From UBA7657 sp049652985 (GTDB taxonomy: Bacteria > Pseudomonadota > Alphaproteobacteria > Micavibrionales > Micavibrionaceae), in NCBI GenBank assembly GCA_049652985.1, contig JBASFK010000004.1, forward strand, positions 62,001 to 126,000: DNA of 64,000 nt, in the 5' to 3' direction. The translations under genes and the position numbers were made by a program. Below the pieces are notes generated by a model. The model had not been told where the DNA came from. It ran no database searches and saw only the letters and a program-made list of their open reading frames with translations. Below are positions 26,100 through 34,883 of the stretch, one piece after another. Each line of letters opens with the position of its first letter. Within the stretch, counting starts at the first letter, position 1.

Positions 26100-26642
26100 T
26101 TACCCTCGCTGACGCCTTAAAAGCACATATATTGCGCCCTGGCCGCCATCGCCGGGCCTGGCCTGCGCGGTCCTGAGCACCAGCGGGCCCAGCGTTTCCT
26201 CGCCCAGCCATTCCGGAACCCGGGCGCGCAGGATTCCCTGCCCCTCCTGCCGTCCTTTGCCCGTGATAATAAGCACGCATCGCCGCCCGCGCGCGTAATT
26301 GCTCGTGATAAAACGCGAAAGCGCACCGTACGCTTCTTCCTGGCTCATGCCATGCAAATCGAGCGTTGCCTCGATAACCATCTGCCCGCGCGCGAGTTTC
26401 TGCGCCGTACGCCTGTCCACCTCTTTGCCCTTTGGCGCGGGTGGCGCGGCGCGGGTTTTTATTCCTGCGCGCTCCGTGATTTTTTCCCTGGGCGATACGT
26501 CCTTTTCACCCTTCGTATCATCCGCCTCCTCATAGTTGTTTCCGGGCAAGCGGCGCACGTCGCGGGTCATGGCCCTCCACAGCGCGGCGTCTTCCTTGCT
26601 TAAGGACGCCTTGCTTTTGTTTTTGTCTTTCTTGCCGCCCAT
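26100..26642 (-). CDS. Smr-domain protein
   Basis: A 180-residue protein with a charged, lysine-rich N-terminus (MGGKKDKNKSKASLSKEDAALWRAM) and a C-terminal Smr domain: ATLDLHGMSQEEAYGAL, the catalytic-type GRRCVLIITGKGRQ and LRARVPEWL. Stand-alone Smr proteins are DNA- or RNA-nicking endonucleases; several relatives act on collided ribosomes. Divergent from the secreted protein gene at 26679. Confidence 0.9.
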   Translation of the reverse strand: MGGKKDKNKSKASLSKEDAALWRAMTRDVRRLPGNNYEEADDTKGEKDVSPREKITERAGIKTRAAPPAPKGKEVDRRTAQKLARGQMVIEATLDLHGMSQEEAYGALSRFITSNYARGRRCVLIITGKGRQEGQGILRARVPEWLGEETLGPLVLRTAQARPGDGGQGAIYVLLRRQRG

Positions 26643-26678
26643 GACCTAGTTTATGCTGGAGGGATACGTGGAGCAACC

Positions 26679-27407
26679 ATGACCCTACGAACCGTCACCT
26701 GCCTTGTTCTTTCGGCCTTCCTGCTTGTTTTCGCTTCGCCCGCGCTCGCGGGGGCGGAGGAACTATCCGAAAGCGAAAAAGTGGTGTTCTCCTTTTTCAA
26801 GCTGAACAACCACGTGCCCGCCTATGAGGAATGGATTAAAAACTCGCAGGTCTACAAAGCCGAAACCGGCAGCGAAACCGCGAAGAGCGAGATTTTTGAA
26901 AAAGAAATGCTGCGCCTCAAATGGAATTACGGCACATACGACCCCGCCGCCGATTTTATAAAGATCAAAACGCCGGTGAGATTGCTGCTTCAGGGAAGCA
27001 CCCTCGCTTTCATATTTCCCGGCGCGAAACCCGGCGAAGTGCCGTACTTCCCCTTCCCGTACGCGAAGGAATGGATCGCGCTGGTCCTCAACGATCTCGA
27101 TCCGCTTCTTGAACTTGAACTCTCCCCGGCGGAAAGGGCGATTGCGGAAAAGCACGTGCCCAAAAACACCGTCATCGATGGCGAGGTTGTTCTTCACGCC
27201 CGCGCTGTAAAAGCCGAAAACACGGAGCAGCTCCGGCTCAACGAAATCGATCACTGGATGCTGATCGGCGAAACCGGCAATTTCGAACTCTCCGCCGGCG
27301 GCACGACTCTCGCCACCTATACCGCGCCCTGGTTCCTGGAAGCCGCCCGGCGAAAGAAGGAGCTGGAAAGCCTGAAAAGCGGCTCTGCCCCCCTTCTGGC
27401 GCAATAA
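26679..27407 (+). CDS. Exported protein of unknown function, 242 aa
   Basis: A clear signal peptide (MTLRTVTCLVLSAFLLVFASPALAGA) is followed by a periplasmic-looking mixed alpha/beta domain: VVFSFFKLNNHVPAYEEWIKN, FIKIKTPVRLLLQGSTLAFIFPGA and VPYFPFPYAKEWIALVLNDL. No lipobox. It resembles small uncharacterised exported families, and I cannot name one safely. GGAG lies ahead of the ATG. It is probably the first gene of a short plus-strand pair with the gene at 27492. Confidence 0.75.
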   Translation: MTLRTVTCLVLSAFLLVFASPALAGAEELSESEKVVFSFFKLNNHVPAYEEWIKNSQVYKAETGSETAKSEIFEKEMLRLKWNYGTYDPAADFIKIKTPVRLLLQGSTLAFIFPGAKPGEVPYFPFPYAKEWIALVLNDLDPLLELELSPAERAIAEKHVPKNTVIDGEVVLHARAVKAENTEQLRLNEIDHWMLIGETGNFELSAGGTTLATYTAPWFLEAARRKKELESLKSGSAPLLAQ

Positions 27408-27491
27408 AATTACCTTTTCCCGGCTGATTCGCACCGTTTTTGGCATCATATTTGCAATACTGGTAAAATAATAATATGAGTTTTTGCAACT

Positions 27492-28067
27492 ATGGGAAAC
27501 GGACAGACTGCAATGTTCTCTAATTTTGGTAGCATTTTCAACATCCGCCCCCGGCATGCCGAAAACACGGATGCCCGGCTGGACATCCGTCGCCACGATC
27601 CTGACCAGGAACGCCGCCGCAAAAAAGACAGCGAGGTGCAAAACAATCCCGGCTTCGAAACCGATGACAACGCGACCGTGACCGTCGAGGCGCTCCGCGT
27701 CTTTCTCCTGAATTTTCTTGAATCGCTCCAGGCTCCCGCAACAGGCGCGGCGACATCTGCAAAAATTTCTCCTGAGGCGGAAACGCATGTGCCGGAAACA
27801 CCCGCGCATACCGACGGCGAGGCCGCGAAAGCCGCCGATGCATACAGGCACGCCGCGCAAAAAAAACATCACGCGCCGGTGACGCCGCCTCCTGCACAGG
27901 CCGCCCCCGCAATCGAACTCGCCGCCGATGACGTACGCGCCATTCACCGCCTGCTTGCCGATCTTGGGCCCCTCGCCGAACGCGGCATTGAATATCTCAC
28001 GATTGAACGCGGCAAAAGCTTTCTCGCCAGCCTCACCGCCGCCGTCGAAAAAGCCAAAAATTCGTGA
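27492..28067 (+). CDS. Hypothetical protein with disordered middle, 191 aa
   Basis: Not recognised. A basic N-terminal part (NIRPRHAENTDARLDIRRHDPDQERRRKK) and a short helical segment (VEALRVFLLNFLESLQ) are followed by an Ala/Pro/Thr-rich disordered stretch. The C-terminal helical module (DDVRAIHRLLADLGPLAERGIEYL) looks folded. No export signal. ATG 27513 is an alternative start. It ends against the opposite-strand response-regulator gene with no gap. Confidence 0.6.
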   Translation: MGNGQTAMFSNFGSIFNIRPRHAENTDARLDIRRHDPDQERRRKKDSEVQNNPGFETDDNATVTVEALRVFLLNFLESLQAPATGAATSAKISPEAETHVPETPAHTDGEAAKAADAYRHAAQKKHHAPVTPPPAQAAPAIELAADDVRAIHRLLADLGPLAERGIEYLTIERGKSFLASLTAAVEKAKNS

Positions 28068-28643
28068 TTAGGTGATTTTATATCCCGCGCCGTCGGTCAG
28101 CAGGATGTCCGGCTTCGCCGGGTCGCGCTCGATTTTCTGGCGCAGGCGATAGATATGCGTCTCCAGCGTATGCGTCTCCAGCCCCGGCGCGTACCCCCAT
28201 ACTTTTTCCAGCAGCGCCTGCCGGTCCACCGCCGCGCCGCCCGCCTCGCTCAGCAACACGAGAATTTCCTTTTCCTTGTCCGTCAGCCGCACCGCCCGGT
28301 CCTCCGCCAGCAATAATTCGCTGCTATGTACGTCCAGCTCGAACGGCCCGATCTTGATCCTCTTGCCGGCATTCTGCCCCGCGGCCTGCAGCCTGCGCAC
28401 CCTGTCCAGCAACGCGCCCGCACGTACGGGCTTTATGAAGCTGTTATTTTCACCCGCATTAAGCCCGACCGGCTTCTCTTCGCCCTTTTCGCCCAGCCAC
28501 AGGCAAAGCCCGCCATCGCCCGGCATTTCCGCCAGAACCGCGATCCCGGTAATATTCTCCCGCGCCAGCAAGGCCAGCAGCTGTTTCCGGCTGGCCGCGT
28601 CCTTGTCGATGATCGTGATATTGGCGCTGCTTTTGTCGTTCAT
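28068..28643 (-). CDS. OmpR-type winged-helix regulator with degenerate receiver
   Basis: A 191-residue transcription factor. Residues 97-191 are a complete OmpR/PhoB winged helix-turn-helix (IGPFELDVHSSELLL...LTDKEKEILVLLSEAGG...LEKVWGY...LETHIYRLRQKIERDP...LLTDGAGYKI). Residues 1-85 look like a shrunken receiver: the acidic pocket (IIDKD) and the Lys of FIKP (70) remain, but the third strand reads GGLCLWLGEKG with no Asp at the phosphorylation place. It probably works without phosphotransfer, through another signal or constitutively. No kinase gene is adjacent. Confidence 0.85.
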   Translation of the reverse strand: MNDKSSANITIIDKDAASRKQLLALLARENITGIAVLAEMPGDGGLCLWLGEKGEEKPVGLNAGENNSFIKPVRAGALLDRVRRLQAAGQNAGKRIKIGPFELDVHSSELLLAEDRAVRLTDKEKEILVLLSEAGGAAVDRQALLEKVWGYAPGLETHTLETHIYRLRQKIERDPAKPDILLTDGAGYKIT

Positions 28644-28706
28644 GGGCCTATTTCTGGCTCTTTTGGCATGGCTATTGCAAGGATTTTAAAGGACTAAGAG
28701 GTCTTT

Positions 28707-29351
28707 ATGATCGAATTAACGGCCGGAAACGCCCCTCAAACCGAAGTTTCGGGCAAAATCCTTAAAATGGTGCACAACCCGCGCATGGGCGGGGGTGTTC
28801 CCTCATGGGTCCGGGCAGAAACCGCCCGGGAAGAAATCGCCGGTAATCTCGCCCGCGCAGGCGCCCCGGAAGGCGCGCCGCAAACCGCCCTTTCCTACCA
28901 GGTGCAGGAAACGGCCAAAACGAAAAACGAGGAATTCAGTTTCTATGACCTCCTCGACATCATAAATCCGCTGCAGCACATTCCGCTTGTCAACACCGCC
29001 TACCGCAAACTTACGGGCGATGAAATCAAATCCGCGCCGCAGATCATCGGCGGCGCCATATTCGGTGGCGCGGCGGGCGCGGCGGGCGGCCTCTTCAACG
29101 TCATTGTGCAGGAAGAAACCGGCAAGGACATTGCTGATAATGCGCTCGGATTATTTTCAGGTAAAACACCGCAATGGAAAAAGCATTTGCCTGACAATCC
29201 TGAAAAACGCCTCGCCGCCGCTTTGTCCGGCGCGCCGCCGCAGGAGGAATTGCCGGTGTCATTGCTTGCCTTCACCGATCGCGGCCTGGCAAAATCTATT
29301 CAGCCTGAAAAGAAAGTGACTGAATATTTTTCTCCGTACGAGATTTACTGA
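28707..29351 (+). CDS. Hypothetical protein with glycine-zipper segment, 214 aa
   Basis: A conserved-looking unknown. After a polar N-terminus comes FYDLLDIINPLQHIPLVNTAYRKLTGD, then a Gly/Ala-rich segment IIGGAIFGGAAGAAGGLFNVIV (about 115-135) that could insert in or lie on a membrane. The C-terminus is polar. No signal peptide. AGAGG lies ahead of the ATG. Its divergent neighbour is the atypical regulator. The stop overlaps the end of yggS by 7 bases. Confidence 0.72.
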   Translation: MIELTAGNAPQTEVSGKILKMVHNPRMGGGVPSWVRAETAREEIAGNLARAGAPEGAPQTALSYQVQETAKTKNEEFSFYDLLDIINPLQHIPLVNTAYRKLTGDEIKSAPQIIGGAIFGGAAGAAGGLFNVIVQEETGKDIADNALGLFSGKTPQWKKHLPDNPEKRLAAALSGAPPQEELPVSLLAFTDRGLAKSIQPEKKVTEYFSPYEIY

Positions 29352-29989
29352 CGCTTGCGCTCCAGCCTCGGCCCGAAAATCGCTTCACCGACCCTGATAT
29401 GCGTCGCGCCCAGCGCCAGCGCCTTTTCGAAATCCCCGCTCATGCCCATGCTGATATTCTTCAGCCCATGTTCATCAGCGAGTTTTTTCAATAGCGCGAA
29501 ATGCAGCGCGGGCGGCTCATCGATTGGCGGAATGCACATGAGGCCAGTGATCGTTAGCCCGCATTCCTCCCGGCAAAATTTCAGCAAGCCGGGCAGCGCA
29601 GCGGGCGCAACGCCGCCTTTTTGCTCTTCCGCGCCTGTATTGACCTCGATATAGCAGGCCGGGAATTTATTCTGTTTTTTCATCTCCGCCGCCAGCGCCA
29701 GCGCCAGCTTTTCGCGGTCCACCGTCTGGATCACGTCGAACAGCGCGACGGCGTCCTTGGCCTTGTTCGACTGGAGCGATCCGATCAAATGCAGCTCCAG
29801 GTCCGGAAATTTCTCGTGCGCGCCGTCCCAGTGCGCCTGCGCTTCCTGCACGCGGTTTTCGCCGAAGCACCGCCAGCCCGCCGCCAGCGCCTCGTCGATT
29901 TTCTCGCGCGGCTGCTGCTTGCTCACGGCAATCAGCGTGGCATTCCCTGCCTGTGCTTTTATTTTTTTCAGATTTTCTTCAATCGACAT
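29345..29989 (-). CDS. YggS/PLPBP-family pyridoxal phosphate homeostasis protein
   Basis: A 214-residue PLP-binding protein with an alanine-racemase-like barrel and no known enzymatic activity; it buffers PLP. Landmarks are the PLP lysine in LIAVSKQQP, CFGENRVQEAQ, HLIGSLQSNK, IEVNTGAEEQKGG and ISMGMSGDFEKALALGATHIRVG. GAGGA precedes the ATG. It lies upstream of nothing obvious; the palindromic repeat at 30003 sits behind its 5' end. Confidence 0.94.
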   Translation of the reverse strand: MSIEENLKKIKAQAGNATLIAVSKQQPREKIDEALAAGWRCFGENRVQEAQAHWDGAHEKFPDLELHLIGSLQSNKAKDAVALFDVIQTVDREKLALALAAEMKKQNKFPACYIEVNTGAEEQKGGVAPAALPGLLKFCREECGLTITGLMCIPPIDEPPALHFALLKKLADEHGLKNISMGMSGDFEKALALGATHIRVGEAIFGPRLERKRQ

Positions 29990-30002
29990 AAAATCCTCAA
30001 AT

Positions 30003-30090
30003 CGTCATCGCGAGGAGGCCGTCAGGCCGACGTGGCGATCCAGAATGTTACTGGATTGCTTCGCCACTATACAGTGGGCTCGCAATGACA
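30003..30090. repeat. Dispersed palindromic repeat, copy A
   Basis: The ends CGTCATCGCGAG and CTCGCAATGACA are near inverted repeats, with an inner pair GATCCAG/CTGGATT. It shares ends and inner blocks with the copies at 34776 and 38915, and lies between yggS and the porin terminator. Confidence 0.8.
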
Positions 30091-30103
30091 GAATGCACAA
30101 ATA

Positions 30104-30129
30104 GGAAGGGCGCCTTGCGGCGCCCTTCC
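30104..30129 (-). terminator. Hairpin downstream of the porin gene
   Basis: A perfect 11-base-pair stem GGAAGGGCGCC/GGCGCCCTTCC with a 4-base loop, 24 bases beyond the porin stop. The T-tract on the minus strand is weak, so this may act as a stabilising 3' end as much as a terminator. Confidence 0.65.
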
Positions 30130-30152
30130 CGTATTCTTGATCTCTTTCGAGA

Positions 30153-31358
30153 TTAGAAGTTGATTTGCGTACCGATAACAACCGAGGTTGCATCTGCGTC
30201 CGTGCTGCCGCCGGCGATGCCAGCAACATTCTCGAACTCAGCGTGGCTGATCGATCCGCGGAAGGTCATTCCGGGGCCGTACGTGTAGACCACGCCGCCG
30301 GTGTAGCGGTCAACTTCGACACCTTCTTCGCCAGTTGCGCCGGCAATGTTCGCCGAGCCTTCCTGGTTCAGGTAAGATGCGCCGAGCTTGAAGGGACCCG
30401 TGGTGTAGTCAACGCCGACTACCCATGTTTCTTCTTCTTCTTGCTCAGTCGTTGCGGAGAGCGGGTCATCGCCGAAATTGTCGTTCATGTAAGCAGCGCC
30501 TACGCCGAACGGTCCAATATCAAGGTCAAGACCAGCGTTCCAGACTTCACGGTCATCGGAGAACGAATCGCCGCCAGCTTGGGCGCCGACTTGTTCTTCG
30601 AGGTCAACGTGGGTGTAACCAGCACCGGCGATGATGCCGATGTTGTTGAACTGGCCTTCATAACGAACGCCAGCTTCCCATGCTGAACCGAGTGCATCGT
30701 CAACATCATCCAGGTTGCCTGCGTTCTCGTTTGAACCGTCAGCAACATCTGGAGTGTACGACAGACCGGCTTGGAAGCCGTTCATGATCGGGGAGAGGTA
30801 GGTCAGCTTGTCGCTGATGCCCGTTACGTCCTGGTCATAGTCCAGGCCGCCCGTGCTTCCGGAACCGTCGATGTTCAGAGCCGTAAGGCCCGTTGCCGCG
30901 CCGGCGAGGTCGCCGATAGCAGCATAGTTGATCGGGTTGACGAACTGACGGATACCGTCGAGGTTGTCGTCAGCCGAAGGAGCTTCAACCTGCAGGAGGT
31001 AAGCTGCGCCATCTTCGGAACCGAAGTTGACACGGCCCCAGCCGCCGGAGAAGTAAGCGTAGGTTTCGTTAACGGCAAAGCCGTCTTCGTTGTCTGCGCC
31101 GGATTCAATGTGCATACCAACCGTCAGGCCGTTATCCAGCGTCGTTTCGCCGCTGAAGTGAACTTCCGTGTTACGGATGATATCGATATCGCGGTTTTCA
31201 CCGGCACCATCGGCGGCGGTTTCATCGTCGAGATTCGTATAGAAACCGTAGCCCTTGAAGTAACCGCCAACATCGAGCGTCAGGCCGTCTTCTGCCTGTG
31301 CCGGTGTAGCAGCTAATGCAAGACCGCAAACGGCTGCACTGCAAAGTAGTTTTTTCAT
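30153..31358 (-). CDS. Gram-negative porin
   Basis: A 401-residue outer-membrane beta-barrel. The signal peptide MKKLLCSAAVCGLALAATPAQA is followed by alternating strands with Gly/Tyr/Phe and Asp-rich turns (YFKGYGFYTNLDDET, GRVNFGSEDGAAYLL, GFQAGLSYTPDVAD, FGVGAAYMND, TGGVVYTYGPGMTF), ending in Phe (TQINF), the BAM recognition residue. The acidic sequence is typical of alphaproteobacterial general porins. GGAG precedes the ATG. The 5' region of about 277 bases includes an inverted repeat GTTGC...GCAAC near 31522, a possible operator. Confidence 0.9.
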   Translation of the reverse strand: MKKLLCSAAVCGLALAATPAQAEDGLTLDVGGYFKGYGFYTNLDDETAADGAGENRDIDIIRNTEVHFSGETTLDNGLTVGMHIESGADNEDGFAVNETYAYFSGGWGRVNFGSEDGAAYLLQVEAPSADDNLDGIRQFVNPINYAAIGDLAGAATGLTALNIDGSGSTGGLDYDQDVTGISDKLTYLSPIMNGFQAGLSYTPDVADGSNENAGNLDDVDDALGSAWEAGVRYEGQFNNIGIIAGAGYTHVDLEEQVGAQAGGDSFSDDREVWNAGLDLDIGPFGVGAAYMNDNFGDDPLSATTEQEEEETWVVGVDYTTGPFKLGASYLNQEGSANIAGATGEEGVEVDRYTGGVVYTYGPGMTFRGSISHAEFENVAGIAGGSTDADATSVVIGTQINF

Positions 31359-31635
31359 TTTTCATTTCTCCAATCAAGAATGAAACTATTTAGATTCAGC
31401 ATTCCCTAAAGAACACCAACAAAATCCACCGGGAACCGGCGGACAAGGGGTAGTTAGCCAGTGTTTTGACTCGCCTTCAACGCGGATATAGACATTCCTG
31501 CAACAAATTTTACAAACCGTTGCATTTTTGCAACACGCTTGTTTCAAGGCTTCGCCTGAATCACCCTTGAGACGCGTATTTCCTCGTGCTAAGCAAATAT
31601 GGCTTGATTTCACAGGATATAGGGAAGATTTTATT

Positions 31636-32190
31636 ATGAAAAATAATATTATAAAAAATAACGCTGCTCTGGCGGTTTTGTTTTCTCTTATTCTGTCCTT
31701 CGGCCTGGCCGCCTGCGGCAAGACAGTTGAGACCGAGGCCAAATACCCCACGGGCCTCGACCGCCCCGAAACCGGCGGCGACATCTACGAGAAACCGAAA
31801 AGCATCTTCGGCAAAGGCGGCATGTTCGGCCGCTCCGACGACAGCAGCGCCGATACGGGAATCGGCGTCAACAGCTTCCTGTGGCGCGCATCGCTCGACA
31901 CCGTGTCTTTCATGCCGCTCGCCAGCGCTGATCCGTTCGGCGGCACGATCCTGACCGACTGGTATTCACCGCCTGAAAACCCGAACGAGCGCTACAAGGC
32001 GAACGTCTTTATTCTCGGGCGTCAGCTCCGCTCCGACGGCGTGCGCGTGCGCGTCTTCAAACAGGAACAGGTCAAGGGCGCATGGAGAGACATCAATGTC
32101 TCCGACGACACCGCGCGTCAGTTGGAGGATTCCATCCTGACCCGCGCGCGCCAGCTGCGCGTCGCGCAAATCGGTCCTGTTGAAGATTAA
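31636..32190 (+). CDS. DUF3576-family lipoprotein
   Basis: About 184 residues from ATG 31636 after GGGAAGA; the frame is open from 31528, but the lipoprotein signal (NAALAVLFSLILSFGLAACGK) starts only here. The lipobox LAAC predicts an acylated Cys. The folded part FLWRASLDTVSFMPLASADPFGGTILTDWYSPPENPNERYKANVFILGRQL matches DUF3576, an alphaproteobacterial periplasmic or outer-membrane lipoprotein family often next to leuS and lptE. It is 15 bases ahead of leuS and probably in one operon with it. Confidence 0.9.
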   Translation: MKNNIIKNNAALAVLFSLILSFGLAACGKTVETEAKYPTGLDRPETGGDIYEKPKSIFGKGGMFGRSDDSSADTGIGVNSFLWRASLDTVSFMPLASADPFGGTILTDWYSPPENPNERYKANVFILGRQLRSDGVRVRVFKQEQVKGAWRDINVSDDTARQLEDSILTRARQLRVAQIGPVED

Positions 32191-32205
32191 ATGGCCAAAT
32201 ATTAA

Positions 32206-34764
32206 ATGGCTTATGAACGCTACAACATAAAAGAAACCGAAACGAAGTGGCGTAAGACCTGGGATGAGCGCGACTCCTTCCGCGTCGAAGAAGACTCCTC
32301 GAAGAAAAAATACTACGTCCTCGAGATGTTCCCTTACCCCTCGGGCCGCATCCATGTCGGCCACGTGCGCAACTACACGCTCGGCGATGTCGTCGCGCGC
32401 TACCGCAAAGCCTGCGGCTTCAACGTCATTCACCCGATGGGCTGGGACGCATTCGGCCTCCCGGCAGAAAACGCCGCCATCGAGCGCGGCGAGCACCCGC
32501 ATAAATGGACGCACGAAAATATCCGCATGATGCGCGAGCAGCTCAAATCCATGGGCCTCTCCATCGACTGGTCCCGCGAGATCACCACCTGCGACGCCGA
32601 TTATTACCGCCACGAACAGAAAATGTTCTTGGACTTCTACAAAAAGGGAATCGCCTACCGCAAAGAATCGATGGTCAACTGGGACCCGGTCGACAACACC
32701 GTTCTCGCCAACGAACAGGTTATCGACGGCAAGGGCTGGCGCACCGGCGCCCCCGTCGAGCGCCGCAAGCTCAATCAATGGTTCCTCAAAATCACCGACT
32801 ACGCCGACGAACTTCTCGAAGCATTAAAAGACCTGCCCCGCTGGCCTGAAAAAGTCCGCATCATGCAGGAAAACTGGATCGGCAAATCCAAGGGCCTGCA
32901 ATTCAAATGGGACATCGTCGGCTCTGCGGATAAAATCGAAGTCTTCACCACCCGCCCCGACACGCTCTTCGGCGCAAGCTTCCTCGCGCTCGCACCTGAC
33001 CATCCAATGAGTCAGAAACTCTGCGGCGATAAACCCGAATTCAAAAAATTCCTTAGCCAGTGCCAGGCCGGCGGCACTTCCGAGGTCGCGATCGAACAGG
33101 CCGAAAAACTCGGCTTCGATACCGGCCTCAAAGCCACCCACCCGCTCCTGAAACGCGAGATACCTATATATATAGCCAACTTCATCCTGATGGATTACGG
33201 CACCGGCGCGATTTTCGGCGTCCCCGCCCACGACCAGCGCGACCTCGATTTTGCCAATAAATATAAACTCCCGGTTCTGCCCGTCGTGATCCCGGAAGAA
33301 AAAATCGAAATCACCAAGGAGGCCTATACCGGCCCCGGTAAACTCGCGAATTCGGAATTCCTTAATGGCCTCGACGTCGAAGCCGCCAAGGAATCCGTCA
33401 TCAAAAAATGTGAGGCGGACAAAACCGGCTTCGGCACCACGCAATACCGCCTCCGCGACTGGGGCGTCTCCCGCCAGCGTTATTGGGGCTGCCCGATCCC
33501 GTTTGTACATTGCGACAAATGCGGCGTCGTTCCCGTTCCTGAATCCGATCTCCCCGTCACATTGCCACCCGACGTTACGTTTGATAAACCCGGCAACCCG
33601 TTAGAACGCCACCCGACCTGGAAAAATATCAAATGCCCGTCCTGCAAATCCGATGCGCGCCGCGAAACCGACACCTTCGATACGTTCTTTGAATCGAGCT
33701 GGTACCAGTTCCGCTACTGCGACCCGAAAAACGAAACCCTCCCCTTCGCTAAGGACAAGGCCGCTTACTGGATGCCGGTCGAGCAATATATCGGCGGCGT
33801 CGAACACGCGGTACTTCACCTTCTTTACGCGCGCTTCTTCACCAAGGCGATGCGCGATTGCGGCCTGACCGAAGTGTCCGAGCCCTTCACGGGCCTGTTC
33901 ACGCAGGGCATGGTAACGCACGAAACCTACCAGGATGAAAAGGGCGCATGGCTTTTCCCGACTGACGTTAAAAAAGACGGCGAAAAATTCGTCACCGTAA
34001 AAGATAGTAAGCCCGTGAAAGTCGGCGGCATCGTCAAAATGTCGAAATCGAAAAAGAACGTCGTCGACCCCGAGGACATTCTTAAAACCTACGGCGCGGA
34101 CTCTGCCCGCTTATTTATTCTCTCCGACTCGCCGCCCGAGCGCGACCTTGAATGGACCGAATCCGGCATCGAAGGCGCATGGCGCTACGTGAATAAACTT
34201 CACCGCATGGTCAGTGAAGCTGGGCTTAATCTTTCGCCCGCAGGCGCAAAAGCGCCCGGCAATTTCACGCCGATCGCGACCAATCTCCGCCGCGCCACGC
34301 ACAAAACCATCAAGGTCGTCGCCGACGATATCGAGGCCTTCGCCATGAACAAGGCCGTCGCAAAAGTGCGCGAGCTTTCAAACGCCATCGGCGTTTTCAC
34401 CGCCGCCACCGACGACGAAAAATGGGCCCTGCGCGAATCCATCGAAACAATCATCATCCTTATGAACCCGATGATGCCGCACCTTGCCGAAGAACTCTGG
34501 GAAACTCTGGGCCACAAAACCCTGCTCGTCGAAACGCCGTGGCCAAAGGCCGATCCCGCCCTGCTCGTCGCCGATTCCGTGACCATTGGTGTGCAGGTCA
34601 ACGGCAAGCTGCGCGCGCAGATCACGCTGCCCTCCAACGCCGATCAGAAAACCGCCGAGCAAACCGCGCTGGGTGAGCCCGGCGTCAAAAAAGCGCTTGA
34701 GGGGCTCAGCGTGCGCAAGGTTATTGTCGTTCCCGGCAGAATTGTTAATGTGGTGGCCGGATGA
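32206..34764 (+). CDS. leuS: Leucyl-tRNA synthetase
   Basis: A class I synthetase of 852 residues. The HIGH-type motif is PYPSGRIHVGHVRNY (HVGH), the editing (CP1) domain is complete (TTRPDTLFGASFLALAPDHP, FGVPAHDQRD), the zinc-like CDKCG/CPSCK cysteines are present, and the KMSKS loop is VKMSKSKKNV. The C-terminal anticodon and VQVNGKLRAQI regions follow. No Shine-Dalgarno sequence precedes the ATG, so translation may follow from the upstream DUF3576 gene. Downstream, a palindromic repeat separates it from lptE. Confidence 0.98.
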   Translation: MAYERYNIKETETKWRKTWDERDSFRVEEDSSKKKYYVLEMFPYPSGRIHVGHVRNYTLGDVVARYRKACGFNVIHPMGWDAFGLPAENAAIERGEHPHKWTHENIRMMREQLKSMGLSIDWSREITTCDADYYRHEQKMFLDFYKKGIAYRKESMVNWDPVDNTVLANEQVIDGKGWRTGAPVERRKLNQWFLKITDYADELLEALKDLPRWPEKVRIMQENWIGKSKGLQFKWDIVGSADKIEVFTTRPDTLFGASFLALAPDHPMSQKLCGDKPEFKKFLSQCQAGGTSEVAIEQAEKLGFDTGLKATHPLLKREIPIYIANFILMDYGTGAIFGVPAHDQRDLDFANKYKLPVLPVVIPEEKIEITKEAYTGPGKLANSEFLNGLDVEAAKESVIKKCEADKTGFGTTQYRLRDWGVSRQRYWGCPIPFVHCDKCGVVPVPESDLPVTLPPDVTFDKPGNPLERHPTWKNIKCPSCKSDARRETDTFDTFFESSWYQFRYCDPKNETLPFAKDKAAYWMPVEQYIGGVEHAVLHLLYARFFTKAMRDCGLTEVSEPFTGLFTQGMVTHETYQDEKGAWLFPTDVKKDGEKFVTVKDSKPVKVGGIVKMSKSKKNVVDPEDILKTYGADSARLFILSDSPPERDLEWTESGIEGAWRYVNKLHRMVSEAGLNLSPAGAKAPGNFTPIATNLRRATHKTIKVVADDIEAFAMNKAVAKVRELSNAIGVFTAATDDEKWALRESIETIIILMNPMMPHLAEELWETLGHKTLLVETPWPKADPALLVADSVTIGVQVNGKLRAQITLPSNADQKTAEQTALGEPGVKKALEGLSVRKVIVVPGRIVNVVAG

Positions 34765-34775
34765 GAACCAGAAAC

Positions 34776-34883
34776 CGTCATTGCGAGCGTAGCGAAGCAA
34801 TCCAGTCTTCCCCGCCCCCTCTGTCTTCCCCGCGAAAGCGGGGATCTGGATTGCCGCGTCGGCTGCGCCTCCTCGCAATGACG
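34776..34883. repeat. Dispersed palindromic repeat, copy B, containing the lptE start codon
   Basis: Ends CGTCATTGCGAG and CTCGCAATGACG are perfect inverted repeats. Inside are GCAATCCAG/CTGGATTGC arms and a core TCTTCCCCGCGAAAGCGGGG hairpin. It fills the gap between the leuS stop and lptE, and its last bases contain the ATG (34878-34880) of lptE. Confidence 0.85.

Noticed and set aside
26763..27947. 394-residue open frame on the minus strand
   Set aside because: It runs antisense to the exported protein gene and the 27492 gene, both of which have starts and sensible composition. Its Arg/Gly/Phe-rich sequence is typical of an antisense shadow in GC-rich DNA.
31522..31537. GTTGCATTTTTGCAAC as an autonomous small-RNA hairpin
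   Set aside because: The stem is only 5 base pairs and there is no terminator tail; it is more likely an operator-like inverted repeat in the porin upstream region.
32191..32205. Four-codon frame ATG GCC AAA TAT TAA before leuS as a leader peptide
   Set aside because: Too short and without Leu codons or an attenuator fold, so leucine attenuation is not supported.
34761..34877. Longer N-terminus for LptE
   Set aside because: It is a translation of the palindromic repeat (ERSEAIQ-type peptide); the lipoprotein signal begins at 34878.
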